A stretch of DNA of 64,000 bases from Gordonia namibiensis NBRC 108229 (GCF_000298235.1 NZ_BAHE01000002.1:310001-374000), one strand, 5' to 3'; positions 9,528 to 19,153 are shown, numbered from the stretch's first letter. Made by a program: numbers and translations. Notes: generated by a model not told the origin, from the letters alone.

Positions 9528-12500
9528 ATGCTCGGACTCTCTTACTCGGTCTTGGGCGGGCTCGGCGCCCAGATCGGTTCCGATCCCGTCGAACTCGGCA
9601 CCCGCAAGCAGCGGGCCACACTCGCGCAGCTCGTCCTCGCCGAGGGTGCGCCGCTTCGTGCCGACCGGCTGATCGAGGGCATCTGGGGCGACTCACCACC
9701 CGATCGCGCCGAGGTGTCGTTGCAGTCCTACATCTCGGGCCTGCGCAAGGCCCTCGAACCCGACCGCAAACCGCGCAGTCCGTCGACCGTGCTGCTCACA
9801 CACGGAACCGGCTACAGCCTGCCGACGACGCCGGATCAGGTCGACCTGCGCCGGCTGACCGCGGATCTGACCTCGGCACGAACCCTGATGCAGCAGGGCG
9901 ACACCGCCGCCGCGGCCCCGCTCCTGCAGAAGGTCCTCGACGCCTACCGGCCGATCCTCCCGGAATTCGAGGGACTGGCGTTCCGCGACGAGGCCGCCGA
10001 CCATCTCGACCGTATGCTCGGCGCGGCGCGGGAGATGTCCTTCGAGGCACGCATGGCCGCTGGTGACCATCATCTGCTGGTCACCGAACTCGACAGTGCC
10101 GTCGAGAGATCACCACTCGACGAAGGACTCTGGGTTCTGCTCGCCACCGCGTTGTACCGGCTCGGCCGGCAGTCCGATGCACTCGGCGCGATCGCCAATG
10201 CCCGACGCATCCTCGCCGACGAGATCGGCGTCGACCCGGGCCCACGGCTCCGAGAACTCGAACGCGACATCCTCGATCACGCACCGCACCTCGATGCCCC
10301 ACCCACTCCGCGCGAATCCCTCACGGTGGCAACCACTCCCCCGAGTGCCGGTCGCGTCGAAGCCACCGAGACACCACCGGATCGGGAACCCGTCGACGAC
10401 GCGCCGACGCTGGTCGGGCGAACCGACGAACTGGCCGCGCTGCACCGCGCGGTTCTCGCCTCTATGACCGGACACGGCGGGGTCGTCGTGGTGGAAGGTG
10501 AACCGGGAGCGGGTAAGACGGCCCTCATCGACGAGGCGGGACGACGCGCGGCCGGGGCGGCCGACCTGCGGGTGTTATGGGGGCGGTGCGTCGACGATCC
10601 CGCGGCACCGTCGATGTGGCCGTGGGTCCAGATCCTCGGCACGGTGCTCCCCCAGCTCGATCCGGCCGACCGGGAACGACTCCTCGACAGCTCTCTGGGC
10701 CGCATGGTCACCGAAGGCGTCAACGTCATCCCGCCGCCGCGTCAGATGCCCGACGCCGCAGCGCGTTTCCAGTTCTATGACCAAGCCGCCGACCTCCTCG
10801 ACGGCGTCGCCGAGACCTCGAAACTGATCATCGTCCTCGACGACCTCCAGTGGGCGGACGGCGCCTCGTTGGAACTGTTCGCGCACATGGCCTCTCGACG
10901 GACGCCGGGCGTCACGTTCTTCGCCTCGCTGCGGTCACCGACCCACCGACCCGTCGTCGCCTCGACCCTCGCCACGCTGGCACGGCTCCCCGAACACCGC
11001 CGTCTCCACGTCGGTCCCCTCCGCGGGGACGACATCTCCGAGCTGATCCGCCGCGAGACACAACAGTGGCCCGAGGTCGCAACGGTCAGTTCGATCGAGC
11101 GACGCACCGGCGGCAATGCCTTCTTCGTCCGCGAACTGGCACGCATCCTCGCCGACCAGGGTTCGATCGCGGGCAACGCCGTGCCGTCCGGAGTACTCGA
11201 CGTCGTGCGTCAACGGCTCCTCGGACTGTCGCCGGAGACAACCGAACTCCTCGACATCGCCGCCCTCATCGGCACCCGGGTGGACCTGGTGTTGCTCGCA
11301 ACCGCGGCCGGACGACCCGTGGACGAGGCGCTCGACACCCTCGAACCCGCCTCCGCCGCCGGGGTCATCGACCTCGGCCCCGACGACCCGTTCGGATTCG
11401 GTTTCAGCCACGACATCATCCGTGAGGCGATCGCCGACGGGGTTCCGTCGAGGCGCGCACGGCGCATCCATCTCGCCATCGCCGACGCACTGGCCGGGAA
11501 CTCCTCGCCGCATGCGGTCAGCCGGGTCGCCCGCCACCTGTGGTCGGCGGGGCCGCTCGCCGACCGGCAGCGCACGACCAGCGCCCTGCTGACCGCGGGC
11601 GACATCGCCCTCCGTACCTACGACTTCGACGGCGCGAAGCGGCATTTCGGTGACGCGGCGACACTCGCACGGGCCACCGGCGACCAGGAGGCCGAGCTGC
11701 GGGCGATCGCCACACAACTCGCCGGTGAGGTCTCCGTGCACGGTTATTTCGCCGCCGATCCCGATCTCCAGGAACGCGCCCGCACGCTGGCCACCACGCT
11801 CGGTGACCGGCGGCTGCTGGCCTCCCTCGACTACGCGCGCTGCGCCGCGCACATCCAGGTCGCCGACGCGCACACCGGACACCGGCTCGCGAACGACCTC
11901 CGCGCCCGCGCCGAACGGTCCGATGATCCTGTCGTCGTCCACCTCGGCATGCAGGCCGCCGGCATCGACGAGTTCACCCGCGGCAATTTCGGTGCGGCCC
12001 ATCGCATCCTCGACACATACGGACCAATCGAGGACGTCGACGGACTCCGTGACGACCAGCTGACGATGGCGCGCGGCTTCCGGGCCTGGGCGGCAACAGT
12101 CCATCTCGGCCGAGATGCCGGCCGCGCGCTGTTCGCCGCCATCACCGACGCGCGTCCGGACCCCAGGTCCCGGTTGGGCACCGCCATCTTCGCCGTCGGC
12201 GCCGCGGCGACCATCGGCGATGCGGAGTGGGCGCTCGACGCCGGACAGATCATCGACTCCGAGAGTGCGGGCCCGCTCGCCTATCTGCGTCGTGGCGGCG
12301 AGCGCATGTACTGGTGGGCTCGTGCCATGGCCGGCGACCTCGACGACGCCTTGGTCCGTATCGACCGGTTGGAGACCGGTGACCCCCGCCCCGACCGGCC
12401 CGGCAACACCGACCACCCGCGCACCGGCGACGGATTCTGGCTCGGACTGCACGCCGAGATTCTGGTGACCGCCGGAAAGCTGACCGATGCAGCCGCCCTC

Positions 12501-12725
12501 CTGGATCGAGCCGACGAGTTCGCCGAACGGACCGGGGAACACTACGGGGACGCTCACCGTCTGTTCGTCCGCGCCCGCTACGAGTACGCCAATGGACGCC
12601 CGGCGTCGACGTTCGGGACGACACTCGCCCGCGCTCGGGCCATCGCCGTCGCGCAGGAGGCAAAAGCGCTGGTCGAACGGGTCGACGCCGTCGCGGCGGC
12701 ATGGGGCGTCTCCCCGACTGCGTAG
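9528..12725 (+). CDS. SARP/AfsR-like transcriptional regulator with BTAD and AAA ATPase domains
   Basis: 1065 aa. Domains in order: an N-terminal OmpR-type winged helix (about residues 5-100, with TRKQRATLAQLVLAEG and the recognition-helix region SLQSYISGLRKAL); a bacterial transcriptional activator domain (about 105-252, ending EIGVDPGPRLRELE); an AAA_16-type NTPase with Walker A GEPGAGKT at 324-331 and Walker B IIVLDDLQWAD; then a long helical, TPR-like C-terminal region. No C-terminal LuxR helix-turn-helix is present, so it is not a LAL regulator. Such proteins activate secondary-metabolism genes by binding direct heptamer repeats. Candidate repeats lie immediately downstream, before the FAD oxidase gene (12728-12756). 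Confidence 0.92.
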   Translation: MLGLSYSVLGGLGAQIGSDPVELGTRKQRATLAQLVLAEGAPLRADRLIEGIWGDSPPDRAEVSLQSYISGLRKALEPDRKPRSPSTVLLTHGTGYSLPTTPDQVDLRRLTADLTSARTLMQQGDTAAAAPLLQKVLDAYRPILPEFEGLAFRDEAADHLDRMLGAAREMSFEARMAAGDHHLLVTELDSAVERSPLDEGLWVLLATALYRLGRQSDALGAIANARRILADEIGVDPGPRLRELERDILDHAPHLDAPPTPRESLTVATTPPSAGRVEATETPPDREPVDDAPTLVGRTDELAALHRAVLASMTGHGGVVVVEGEPGAGKTALIDEAGRRAAGAADLRVLWGRCVDDPAAPSMWPWVQILGTVLPQLDPADRERLLDSSLGRMVTEGVNVIPPPRQMPDAAARFQFYDQAADLLDGVAETSKLIIVLDDLQWADGASLELFAHMASRRTPGVTFFASLRSPTHRPVVASTLATLARLPEHRRLHVGPLRGDDISELIRRETQQWPEVATVSSIERRTGGNAFFVRELARILADQGSIAGNAVPSGVLDVVRQRLLGLSPETTELLDIAALIGTRVDLVLLATAAGRPVDEALDTLEPASAAGVIDLGPDDPFGFGFSHDIIREAIADGVPSRRARRIHLAIADALAGNSSPHAVSRVARHLWSAGPLADRQRTTSALLTAGDIALRTYDFDGAKRHFGDAATLARATGDQEAELRAIATQLAGEVSVHGYFAADPDLQERARTLATTLGDRRLLASLDYARCAAHIQVADAHTGHRLANDLRARAERSDDPVVVHLGMQAAGIDEFTRGNFGAAHRILDTYGPIEDVDGLRDDQLTMARGFRAWAATVHLGRDAGRALFAAITDARPDPRSRLGTAIFAVGAAATIGDAEWALDAGQIIDSESAGPLAYLRRGGERMYWWARAMAGDLDDALVRIDRLETGDPRPDRPGNTDHPRTGDGFWLGLHAEILVTAGKLTDAAALLDRADEFAERTGEHYGDAHRLFVRARYEYANGRPASTFGTTLARARAIAVAQEAKALVERVDAVAAAWGVSPTA

Positions 12726-12727
12726 GT

Positions 12728-12756
12728 CCCAAGTCCGCCTCAAGTCGCCCTCAAGC
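12728..12756 (+). promoter_or_regulatory. Three direct heptamer repeats with 11-bp period, candidate SARP-binding site
   Basis: CCCAAGT, CTCAAGT and CTCAAGC start at 12728, 12739 and 12750, so each 7-mer is followed by a 4-nt spacer. SARP regulators classically bind such heptamer repeats spaced one helical turn apart, with the -10 box about 8 nt after the last one. Here a weak -10-like GAATCT begins at 12767. The site sits just after the SARP gene and before the FAD oxidase start at 12845. Binding is inferred. Confidence 0.6.
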
Positions 12757-12844
12757 ACCGTCGGTGAATCTGGTCTCCGAACCGGCCCGCCCGGAAACCT
12801 GACCGACCGCCCGGCGAAGCCGGCCACATTCGAGGACTCACCGT

Positions 12845-14272
12845 ATGACCGCGACACCCACCTCACCGACCGGCCGCCCCGAACGGCTGATCATCCGAAC
12901 CCGCTCCTCGGTGCTCGCGCAGCTGCGCGACCGGATAGCCGGCGACGTCCTCGGCCCCGGCGATGCCGGTTTCCGCGAGGCACGCGCCGGTTTCAACCGG
13001 CTCGTCACCCACCGGCCGTCGGTGATCGCCATCCCTGAGAATCACTTCGATGTCGTCGAGGCCGTGCGGTTCGCCGCGGCGGAGGATCTGCGGATCACCG
13101 TCCAGGCCACCGGTCACGGGACCGGGGTGCCGGCCGACGGCGGCCTGCTCATCAACACGTCCCGTCTCACCGCGGTGACCGTCGACCCGGTCACGAGGAC
13201 CGCCCGGGTCGCCGCCGGTGCCACCTGGAAGGCGGTGCTCGACGCCGCGGTTCCGTACGGCCTCGCGCCGCTGATGGGTTCGGCGAGCATCGTCGGCGCG
13301 GTCGGCTTCACCCTCGGCGGCGGTTTCGGTTGGCTCGGGCGCCGCTTCGGGCTGGGTTCGGATGCCGTGCTGGCCTTCGACCTCGTGACTCCCGACGGCA
13401 GGCCGATCCGCGTCAGCGAGGCGAGTTTCCCGCACATCTTCTGGGCGCTGAGGGGTGGTGGCGCGGGCAGCCTCGGCGTGGTCACCTCGATGGAGATCGC
13501 CCTCGTCGACGTGACCACGGTGTACGCGGGCAACCTCTTCTACCCGGCCGACGACGCCGAGGAGATCATGCGCCGGTTCCGCGACTGGGCACCGGCCCAG
13601 CCGGAGGCCCTGACCTCTGCGGTCACCATCCTGAACCTGCCGCCCACCGACGACGTCCCGGAGCCGTTGCGCGGCGGGAGTTTCGCGGTGGTGCGCGGAT
13701 GCTGGTCCGGCGACATCGCCACCGGCCGCGTGATCGTCGACGAGTGGCGGAACTGGCGGACACCCCTGGTCGACCTGTGGGACGAGATGCCGTTCGACGC
13801 AGTGGACGCGATCAGCATGGACCCAACCGAACCGATGCCGGTCATGGTCACCACCGAGTGGTTCGACGAGCTGCACGACGAGGCCATCGAGGTGGTCGCC
13901 GGTCGCGCTCGCCCGGAGCCGGGCTCGGCACCGCTCGTCGTCTCCGCCGAGATCCGCCACGCCGGCGGCGCGATCGCACGTGGTGCGGCCCGCGCGGCGA
14001 ACGACCGGGCACGCTCCGGGCAATTCCTCCTCGAACTGATCTCGATGGTTCCCGACCCGCATGTGGCGCTCGCCGTCGAATCGACGCTGCGCGTGACCCG
14101 CACCGAGCTCGCGCCCTACGTCACCGGTGCCACCTACCTGAACTTCACCTCCGGTGCCGAACGTGCCGGCCGCGCCGCCGACGCATACAGCGCCGAGCAC
14201 CGCCGTCGGCTCCTGGACATCAAGGCGACGCTCGACCCGCACGACCGCTTCTGTCACGGCGACATCGCCTGA
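12845..14272 (+). CDS. FAD-linked oxidase, BBE/berberine-bridge type
   Basis: 475 aa. PCMH-type FAD domain with the flavin-attachment histidine in TVQATGHGTG (about residue 92). The LGGGFGWLGRRFGLGSDAV segment follows; the second (Cys) attachment residue of bicovalent enzymes is replaced here by serine (GLGSD for the common GLxCD), so single histidyl attachment is expected. The C-terminal BBE segment (YLNFTSG....AY..EHRRRLLDIKATLDPHDRF) is intact. Family members oxidise alcohols, sugars or alkaloid-like substrates using O2. The substrate here is unknown. SARP-like repeats and a short gap place it as the likely target of the upstream regulator. Confidence 0.92.
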   Translation: MTATPTSPTGRPERLIIRTRSSVLAQLRDRIAGDVLGPGDAGFREARAGFNRLVTHRPSVIAIPENHFDVVEAVRFAAAEDLRITVQATGHGTGVPADGGLLINTSRLTAVTVDPVTRTARVAAGATWKAVLDAAVPYGLAPLMGSASIVGAVGFTLGGGFGWLGRRFGLGSDAVLAFDLVTPDGRPIRVSEASFPHIFWALRGGGAGSLGVVTSMEIALVDVTTVYAGNLFYPADDAEEIMRRFRDWAPAQPEALTSAVTILNLPPTDDVPEPLRGGSFAVVRGCWSGDIATGRVIVDEWRNWRTPLVDLWDEMPFDAVDAISMDPTEPMPVMVTTEWFDELHDEAIEVVAGRARPEPGSAPLVVSAEIRHAGGAIARGAARAANDRARSGQFLLELISMVPDPHVALAVESTLRVTRTELAPYVTGATYLNFTSGAERAGRAADAYSAEHRRRLLDIKATLDPHDRFCHGDIA

Positions 14273-14338
14273 CACCCGAGCCGGCGCACACCGAGTAGCC
14301 GCGAGAGGGCTTGCGCGACAACGCCTACGTGTGGGCTG

Positions 14339-14743
14339 ATGGGTGACATGACCGGTCCGAACCCGTCCCACCTCGCCGTCCCGCTGCTCGTCGTCGACGG
14401 TGCGAACGTCGTCGGTTCGGTACCGGACGGCTGGTGGCGGGATCGGAGGGGTGCAGCGCAGCGGCTGAGAGACCGCCTCGCGCTACTCGCCGAGCCGGGT
14501 CTCGACGCATTGACCGGACCGATCGAGGTCGTGCTCGTCGTGGAGGGCAGAGCGCGCGGGGTCGCATCGGTTCCCGACGTGACGGTCGTCGAGGCCCCGG
14601 CGTCGGGGGACGACACTATCGTCGACGTCATCCGCGACCACCCTGATCGTCGTCGCGTGGTCGTCACCGCCGACCGCGAGCTGCGCGCCCGAGTCACCGC
14701 GCTGGGTGCCGAGATCCTCGGACCGTCGTCGATCCCGCGCTGA
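14339..14743 (+). CDS. NYN/YacP-like predicted RNase-fold protein
   Basis: 134 aa. The start LLVVDGANVVGSVPDGWWRDR has the conserved first aspartate and asparagine of the NYN/PIN fold. Later come ASGDDTIVDVI and RVVVTADRELRARVTALGAEILG, which match the second acidic cluster and the TSDRxL strand of YacP-like proteins. The acidic residues would bind Mg for RNA cleavage. Activity is inferred from fold only. ATG 14339 and ATG 14348 are both possible starts. In databases similar proteins are often called NTP pyrophosphohydrolase without support. Confidence 0.72.
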   Translation: MGDMTGPNPSHLAVPLLVVDGANVVGSVPDGWWRDRRGAAQRLRDRLALLAEPGLDALTGPIEVVLVVEGRARGVASVPDVTVVEAPASGDDTIVDVIRDHPDRRRVVVTADRELRARVTALGAEILGPSSIPR

Positions 14744-14853
14744 GTCCACGACGATGCCGTGCCACATTTCCCGAGTACCGCACCGGTACCGGCCGTTCGG
14801 CGAATAATCCGGTCCGGGAACACCGCAGACACCGGACGACGAAGGGTCACTGA

Positions 14854-16485
14854 ATGCACGACGTCGATGTACTGGTCGCGGGTGCCGGACCGATCGGCCT
14901 GACCGCCGCCATCGAACTCCGCCGACGAGGTGTCCGGGCCCGGATCGTCGACCCGCTCCTCGAGCCGCCCCAGTACGCGAAAGCCGTTGGCATCCAACCG
15001 CGCACCCTCGAGGTGTTCGAGGGTATGGGGGTGATCGAACCGATCCTGGACGCGGGCATGGAGATGCGTGGACAGTTCGTGTTCGTCAACGGTGCCCAGG
15101 TGTCACGAATCGACCTGGTCACGCCGGCCGACGTGCCCTTCCGGTTCCACCTGCTGCCGCAGTACGCCACCGAACGCGTCCTGCGGGACCGTCTGACCGA
15201 CCTCGACGCCGAGGTCGAGCGCGGCGTCCGCGTCTCGGCGTTCACCCAGGACGACGACGGGGTCACGGTCACTCTGACCGACTCGGCCGGCGCCGAGACC
15301 TTCGTCCGCGCGGGCTATCTGATCGGGGCCGACGGTGCGCACAGCACGGTGCGCAAGGGTCTGGGCCTGACCTTCGAGGGCGGAGCCTTCGCCGAGCAGT
15401 ACATGCTGGGCGACGTGGCCGTGGACTGGTCGATGCCCCGCGGGTACGCGATCCGCGCCATGCACCAGGCCCCCGACGGAGCCACCGACGATCTGCTGGT
15501 GTGCATCCCTCTGCCGGGACGGGGCCGGTACCGCATGTCGATGCTCGTGCCGGAGGAGCTCGCGATCGGTCCGGCCTCCGGCGGCGACGGCGTCGCCCAC
15601 GGGTTCGAGGGCACCCGCACCCCCGAGCTGTCACACATCCAGGCCGTCGTCGACCGGTTGTCACCCGAACCCGCCACCGTGTCGGACCTGCGGTGGTCGT
15701 CGGTGTTCCGCATCAGCCACCGGATCGTCGACTCCTACGGTCGCGGACGGGTGTTCGTGGCCGGGGACGCCGCGCACATCCATCCGCCGACCGGCGCCCA
15801 GGGCATGAACACCGGCGTGCAGGACGCTCACAACCTCGCGTGGAAACTCGCCCTGGCCGTCTCCGGTGACGCGGCTCCCGGCCTGCTCGACACCTACGAC
15901 CTGGAACGACGCCCGGTCGGCGAAGAGGTCGTCGGCCGAACGGTCCGCGACGCGCGGGAGGGGATCGGCTCCGATTCCACCGATGTCGAGTTCGTGACGC
16001 GCCGCGAAGCCCAACTGCTGATCTCTTACGCCGACAGCCCGATCACCGCGGGATCGACGATCCCCTCCGCGCCGGCCGCACCGCGGGCGGGCGAACGGGC
16101 CCCGGATGCCGCCGGACTCGGTCGTGATTCGGTGAATCATGCGCTGCGGTTGTACTCGTTGCTGAGTGGCGTCGACCATGCCCTCGTGCTGTACGCCGAC
16201 GCGACCGCGGGGGCCGAGGACGTGGCCGTGCTCGAAAACCTCGCCGCCGAGGTGACCGAGGCCGCGCGCGGGCACATGACCGCCCACGTGGTGGCCGCTC
16301 CCACCGCGCAGGTCGGCAGCACCGACCTACCGTTGCTTCGCGACACCGAGAGTCGCTTCGCCGCCGGGTACCTCCCGGACGGATCGACCGCCTTCGTCAT
16401 CCGCCCGGATGGCTATCTCGGTTACCGAGGCCCTCTGGGCGACACCGCCGCTGTACTCGCCTACCTCCGTGCGACGTTCGCCTGA
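14854..16485 (+). CDS. FAD-dependent aromatic hydroxylase (PheA/TfdB/MhpA-type)
   Basis: 543 aa class A flavoprotein monooxygenase, using NAD(P)H and O2 to hydroxylate an aromatic ring. The FAD motif GAGPIGLTAAIELRRRG is at residues 10-26. The DG motif (LIGADGAHSTVRKGLG) is at about 155 and the second FAD motif GDAAHIHPPTGAQGMNTGVQDAHNLAWKL at about 310. The C-terminal thioredoxin-like extension ends PDGYLGYRG. The fold gives no clear substrate (phenol, 3-hydroxyphenylpropionate or polyketide types are all possible). Stand-alone gene with no ring-cleavage partner nearby. Confidence 0.92.
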   Translation: MHDVDVLVAGAGPIGLTAAIELRRRGVRARIVDPLLEPPQYAKAVGIQPRTLEVFEGMGVIEPILDAGMEMRGQFVFVNGAQVSRIDLVTPADVPFRFHLLPQYATERVLRDRLTDLDAEVERGVRVSAFTQDDDGVTVTLTDSAGAETFVRAGYLIGADGAHSTVRKGLGLTFEGGAFAEQYMLGDVAVDWSMPRGYAIRAMHQAPDGATDDLLVCIPLPGRGRYRMSMLVPEELAIGPASGGDGVAHGFEGTRTPELSHIQAVVDRLSPEPATVSDLRWSSVFRISHRIVDSYGRGRVFVAGDAAHIHPPTGAQGMNTGVQDAHNLAWKLALAVSGDAAPGLLDTYDLERRPVGEEVVGRTVRDAREGIGSDSTDVEFVTRREAQLLISYADSPITAGSTIPSAPAAPRAGERAPDAAGLGRDSVNHALRLYSLLSGVDHALVLYADATAGAEDVAVLENLAAEVTEAARGHMTAHVVAAPTAQVGSTDLPLLRDTESRFAAGYLPDGSTAFVIRPDGYLGYRGPLGDTAAVLAYLRATFA

Positions 16486-16571
16486 GGCGATTCCGGACTC
16501 CGAGCCGCCGAGAGGCACCGCTCTCCCGACCGCCGAGTCGCACCGCCGGGTCGCCACCGTAATCTCTCACC

Positions 16572-17876
16572 ATGACGAAATGGGGGCGGGTGGAGCGTGT
16601 TCGCGCGCTGGCGAACCGTGTGGAGGCATCGGCGCGACGCCGGGTGGCTGAGTCCGCTGTCGGTCGCGCCCTGGGTTCCGGCGAGGTCATCTACCTGATC
16701 GCGCCGACCGGTTATCCCAACTACGGCGACGAACTCATCGCGCGCACATGGTTGCGTCGCCTCGCACGCATCCGCCCCCAGGCGATCGTCATCCTGGACT
16801 GCCACAGCCCCGGATCGGCGAGCGCGCTGATGGGCGACGCGCACCCGAATCTGCGTGTCGTCGACACGCTGTGGCAACTTTCGAACTACGCCTCCGACAC
16901 CGAACCCGACGCCCCGTGGTCCTGGGTGGGACGCGCGGTCCTCGATGCCGGCCTGGCGCCGCGTCTCACAGCCGGCATCGATCTCCTGCACTCCGCGACC
17001 ACCATCCACCTGCTCGGCGGCGGGTACGTGAACAGTGTGTGGCCGCACCATGTCTCGCTGCTCGTCGCGGCCGCGGCGGTGTCCGGCCGGTCGGGTGCGA
17101 AGCTCGTGGCCACCGGTCAAGGCCTGGTGCCGACGGTCGAGGAACCGGCATGGACGGCACTGGTCACCGCGTTGGGCGCGTTCGACATCGTCGACGTGCG
17201 CGACACCGCATCGGCGCAGGCGCTCGAAGGTGCGGTCGGCGTGCGGCAATCCGGGGACGACGCCTGGCTCGCGCTGGACCGGCCGCAGCCGGCGGTCTAC
17301 CGCGAAGAAGCACCCGCCGAGACACCCGGGCAAGGTCGCGGCGTCGTGCTCTGCCTGCAGTCGGACCTCACTGAGAAGTTCACCGGGCCAACGGGTTCCG
17401 GCGTCGAAGCACTGGCCACGCTCGTCCACGACACCCTCGACGCCTGGGAGGTCCCGGGATCGGCGGTCACCGTCGTCGAGGGCATCCCGGGTCACGACTA
17501 CGAGGTGCCCTTCCACCTCGGCTCGCGTCTGGACGGCGCTCGCATCCTGAACTTCCGCGACGTCTGGTTCGGCGGCCTGCCCGCCGGGCAGGGCAACACC
17601 TGGATCAGCACCCGCTTCCACCCGCATCTCATCGCGGCTGCGGCGGGAGACCCGGGCGTGGCGATCGTGCCGATGCCGGTCTACTACTCGACCAAGCACC
17701 GTTCCCTCGTCGAGGCCGGATCGGCCTGGAGCATCGTCGATTCGGGAGACACGATCCCCGACCGCCCCACCGGTGGCGGATTCGGCGCGGGAGACCGTGA
17801 GCGCGCCATCGAGGCCAAGGTGGGCACCGCACTCGACATCTATCCGGTGGCCCCGTTCCTGGCGCACCGCGCCTGA
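16572..17876 (+). CDS. Polysaccharide pyruvyl transferase family protein
   Basis: 434 aa. Motifs of the family: the N-terminal GYPNYGDELIARTWLRRLARIRP (about residues 44-66), the LLGGGYVNSVWPHHVSLLVAAAAV segment, the second domain with ILNFRDVWFG, and ISTRFHPHLIAAAAG near the end. Family enzymes attach a ketal pyruvate from PEP to glycans. A cell-wall or exopolysaccharide acceptor is likely but not shown. No other glycan genes flank it. The gene starts 86 nt after the hydroxylase. Confidence 0.85.
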   Translation: MTKWGRVERVRALANRVEASARRRVAESAVGRALGSGEVIYLIAPTGYPNYGDELIARTWLRRLARIRPQAIVILDCHSPGSASALMGDAHPNLRVVDTLWQLSNYASDTEPDAPWSWVGRAVLDAGLAPRLTAGIDLLHSATTIHLLGGGYVNSVWPHHVSLLVAAAAVSGRSGAKLVATGQGLVPTVEEPAWTALVTALGAFDIVDVRDTASAQALEGAVGVRQSGDDAWLALDRPQPAVYREEAPAETPGQGRGVVLCLQSDLTEKFTGPTGSGVEALATLVHDTLDAWEVPGSAVTVVEGIPGHDYEVPFHLGSRLDGARILNFRDVWFGGLPAGQGNTWISTRFHPHLIAAAAGDPGVAIVPMPVYYSTKHRSLVEAGSAWSIVDSGDTIPDRPTGGGFGAGDRERAIEAKVGTALDIYPVAPFLAHRA

Positions 17877-17904
17877 CACCCGGCAGCGCGAATTCTGCGC
17901 CGGA

Positions 17905-19128
17905 TTGCTCGGGAAACTCCGCTGTTGCGCTCCCCGCGCGAGAGGATCCCAGGATGACCAGTCGGCCCGCGCGCCCTTTGTCCTGCGAGTTCTGGTGTGC
18001 GGCGTGGCCGCAGTGCTGGGCATCGCGGCCTGTTCGCCATCCCAGACGTCCTCACCAGGGTCGAGCACCACCCCTACGTCGGTGTCCGCCGAGAGAAGCG
18101 CGGCCTTCCAGCAGGTGCTCGACGACCTCCGCTCATCCGGCGACTTCCCGGGCGTCATCGCTCGCGTCATCTCGCCGGCAGGCATCTGGACGGGAACGGC
18201 CGGCACCGCGGTCGAGGGCCAGGACCGGCCGATCACCGCAGCGGATCACACCCGCATCGGGTCGCTCACCAAGACGATGACCGCGACCATCCTGCTCCAG
18301 CTCGTCCAAGACGGACGCGTCTCGCTGGATGATCAGATCAGCGAGTACGTCCCCGAAGCACCCAACGGGAGTGCGACCGTTCGTCAGGTCGCGGACATGA
18401 CCAGCGGCATCCCGTCGTACACCCTGTCCGACACCTTCACACAGAGGTTTTTCACCGATCCCGGATATGACTGGCCGCCAAGCGAACTCGTCGACGCCGC
18501 GAAGTCGTTGCCGCCCGCCTTCGCACCCGGGGCGGGTTGGCAGTATTCGAACACGAACTACGTGCTGCTGGGGCTCCTCATCGAAAGGGTTCTGCGACAA
18601 CCCATTCGCGACGCCTTCGACGAACGGATCTTCCGACCGCTGGGCATGGCAGATTCGTCGTGGCCGGGCGGGTCCGTCGAGATCCCGGACCCGCATGTCG
18701 ACGGCGTGACCAGCCAGGGGCAGGCGGCCGGCCAGACGGTCGACTCCACGAACTGGAACCCGTCCTTCGCCTTCACCGCCGGCGCGGTGATCTCGACCCT
18801 CGACGATCTGCAGCGCTGGGGTGACGCCCTGTTCACCGGTCGGGGCGTGCTCGATCCCGCAACGCAACAACTGCGGCGCGATTCGATCCTGACGTCTCCC
18901 CCGCCGAACACCGCCACCGCCGGCTACGGCATCGGAATCGGCAACCGGGACGGCTGGTGGGGCCACGACGGCGATTTCCCCGGCTTCAACTCATCGCTGT
19001 TCCACAACTACGATTCCGACACGACGATCATCATCCTGGTCAACAGTGACGACGACATCACCGTCGACGGGAAGCAGGAGTCGCCGGTGTCGGCGATCCT
19101 CGCCGGCCTGATCTCCGCCCTGCCCTGA
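17905..19128 (+). CDS. Serine hydrolase (class C beta-lactamase/D-Ala-D-Ala carboxypeptidase fold), lipoprotein; 5' end damaged
   Basis: Lipoprotein signal with lipobox LGIAAC then a beta-lactamase-fold domain: nucleophile SLTK (IGSLTKTMTA), tyrosine motif YSNTNYVLLG, and the third motif HDGDFPGF. It probably acts on peptidoglycan peptides or esters at the cell surface. The start is a problem. The best ATG (17954, with AGAGGA upstream) is one base out of frame, encoding MTSRPAR before the frame reads PFVLRVLVCGVAAVLG. One base inserted between 17968 and 17976 would fuse it neatly. The stated TTG at 17905 is merely the nearest in-frame codon without a good RBS. GTG 17995 is the other option. 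Confidence 0.78.
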   Translation: MLGKLRCCAPRARGSQDDQSARAPFVLRVLVCGVAAVLGIAACSPSQTSSPGSSTTPTSVSAERSAAFQQVLDDLRSSGDFPGVIARVISPAGIWTGTAGTAVEGQDRPITAADHTRIGSLTKTMTATILLQLVQDGRVSLDDQISEYVPEAPNGSATVRQVADMTSGIPSYTLSDTFTQRFFTDPGYDWPPSELVDAAKSLPPAFAPGAGWQYSNTNYVLLGLLIERVLRQPIRDAFDERIFRPLGMADSSWPGGSVEIPDPHVDGVTSQGQAAGQTVDSTNWNPSFAFTAGAVISTLDDLQRWGDALFTGRGVLDPATQQLRRDSILTSPPPNTATAGYGIGIGNRDGWWGHDGDFPGFNSSLFHNYDSDTTIIILVNSDDDITVDGKQESPVSAILAGLISALP

Positions 19129-19153
19129 TCCGCCGCGGCGTAGGGTCGTCGGC

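Noticed and set aside
10935..12866. Long minus-strand open frame inside the SARP gene (643 codons)
   Set aside because: Antisense to a protein with clear domains; composition is the GC-driven mirror of the real frame and shows no family motif.
16461..18236. Minus-strand open frame of 591 codons
   Set aside because: Lies opposite the polysaccharide pyruvyl transferase and shows only shadow composition.
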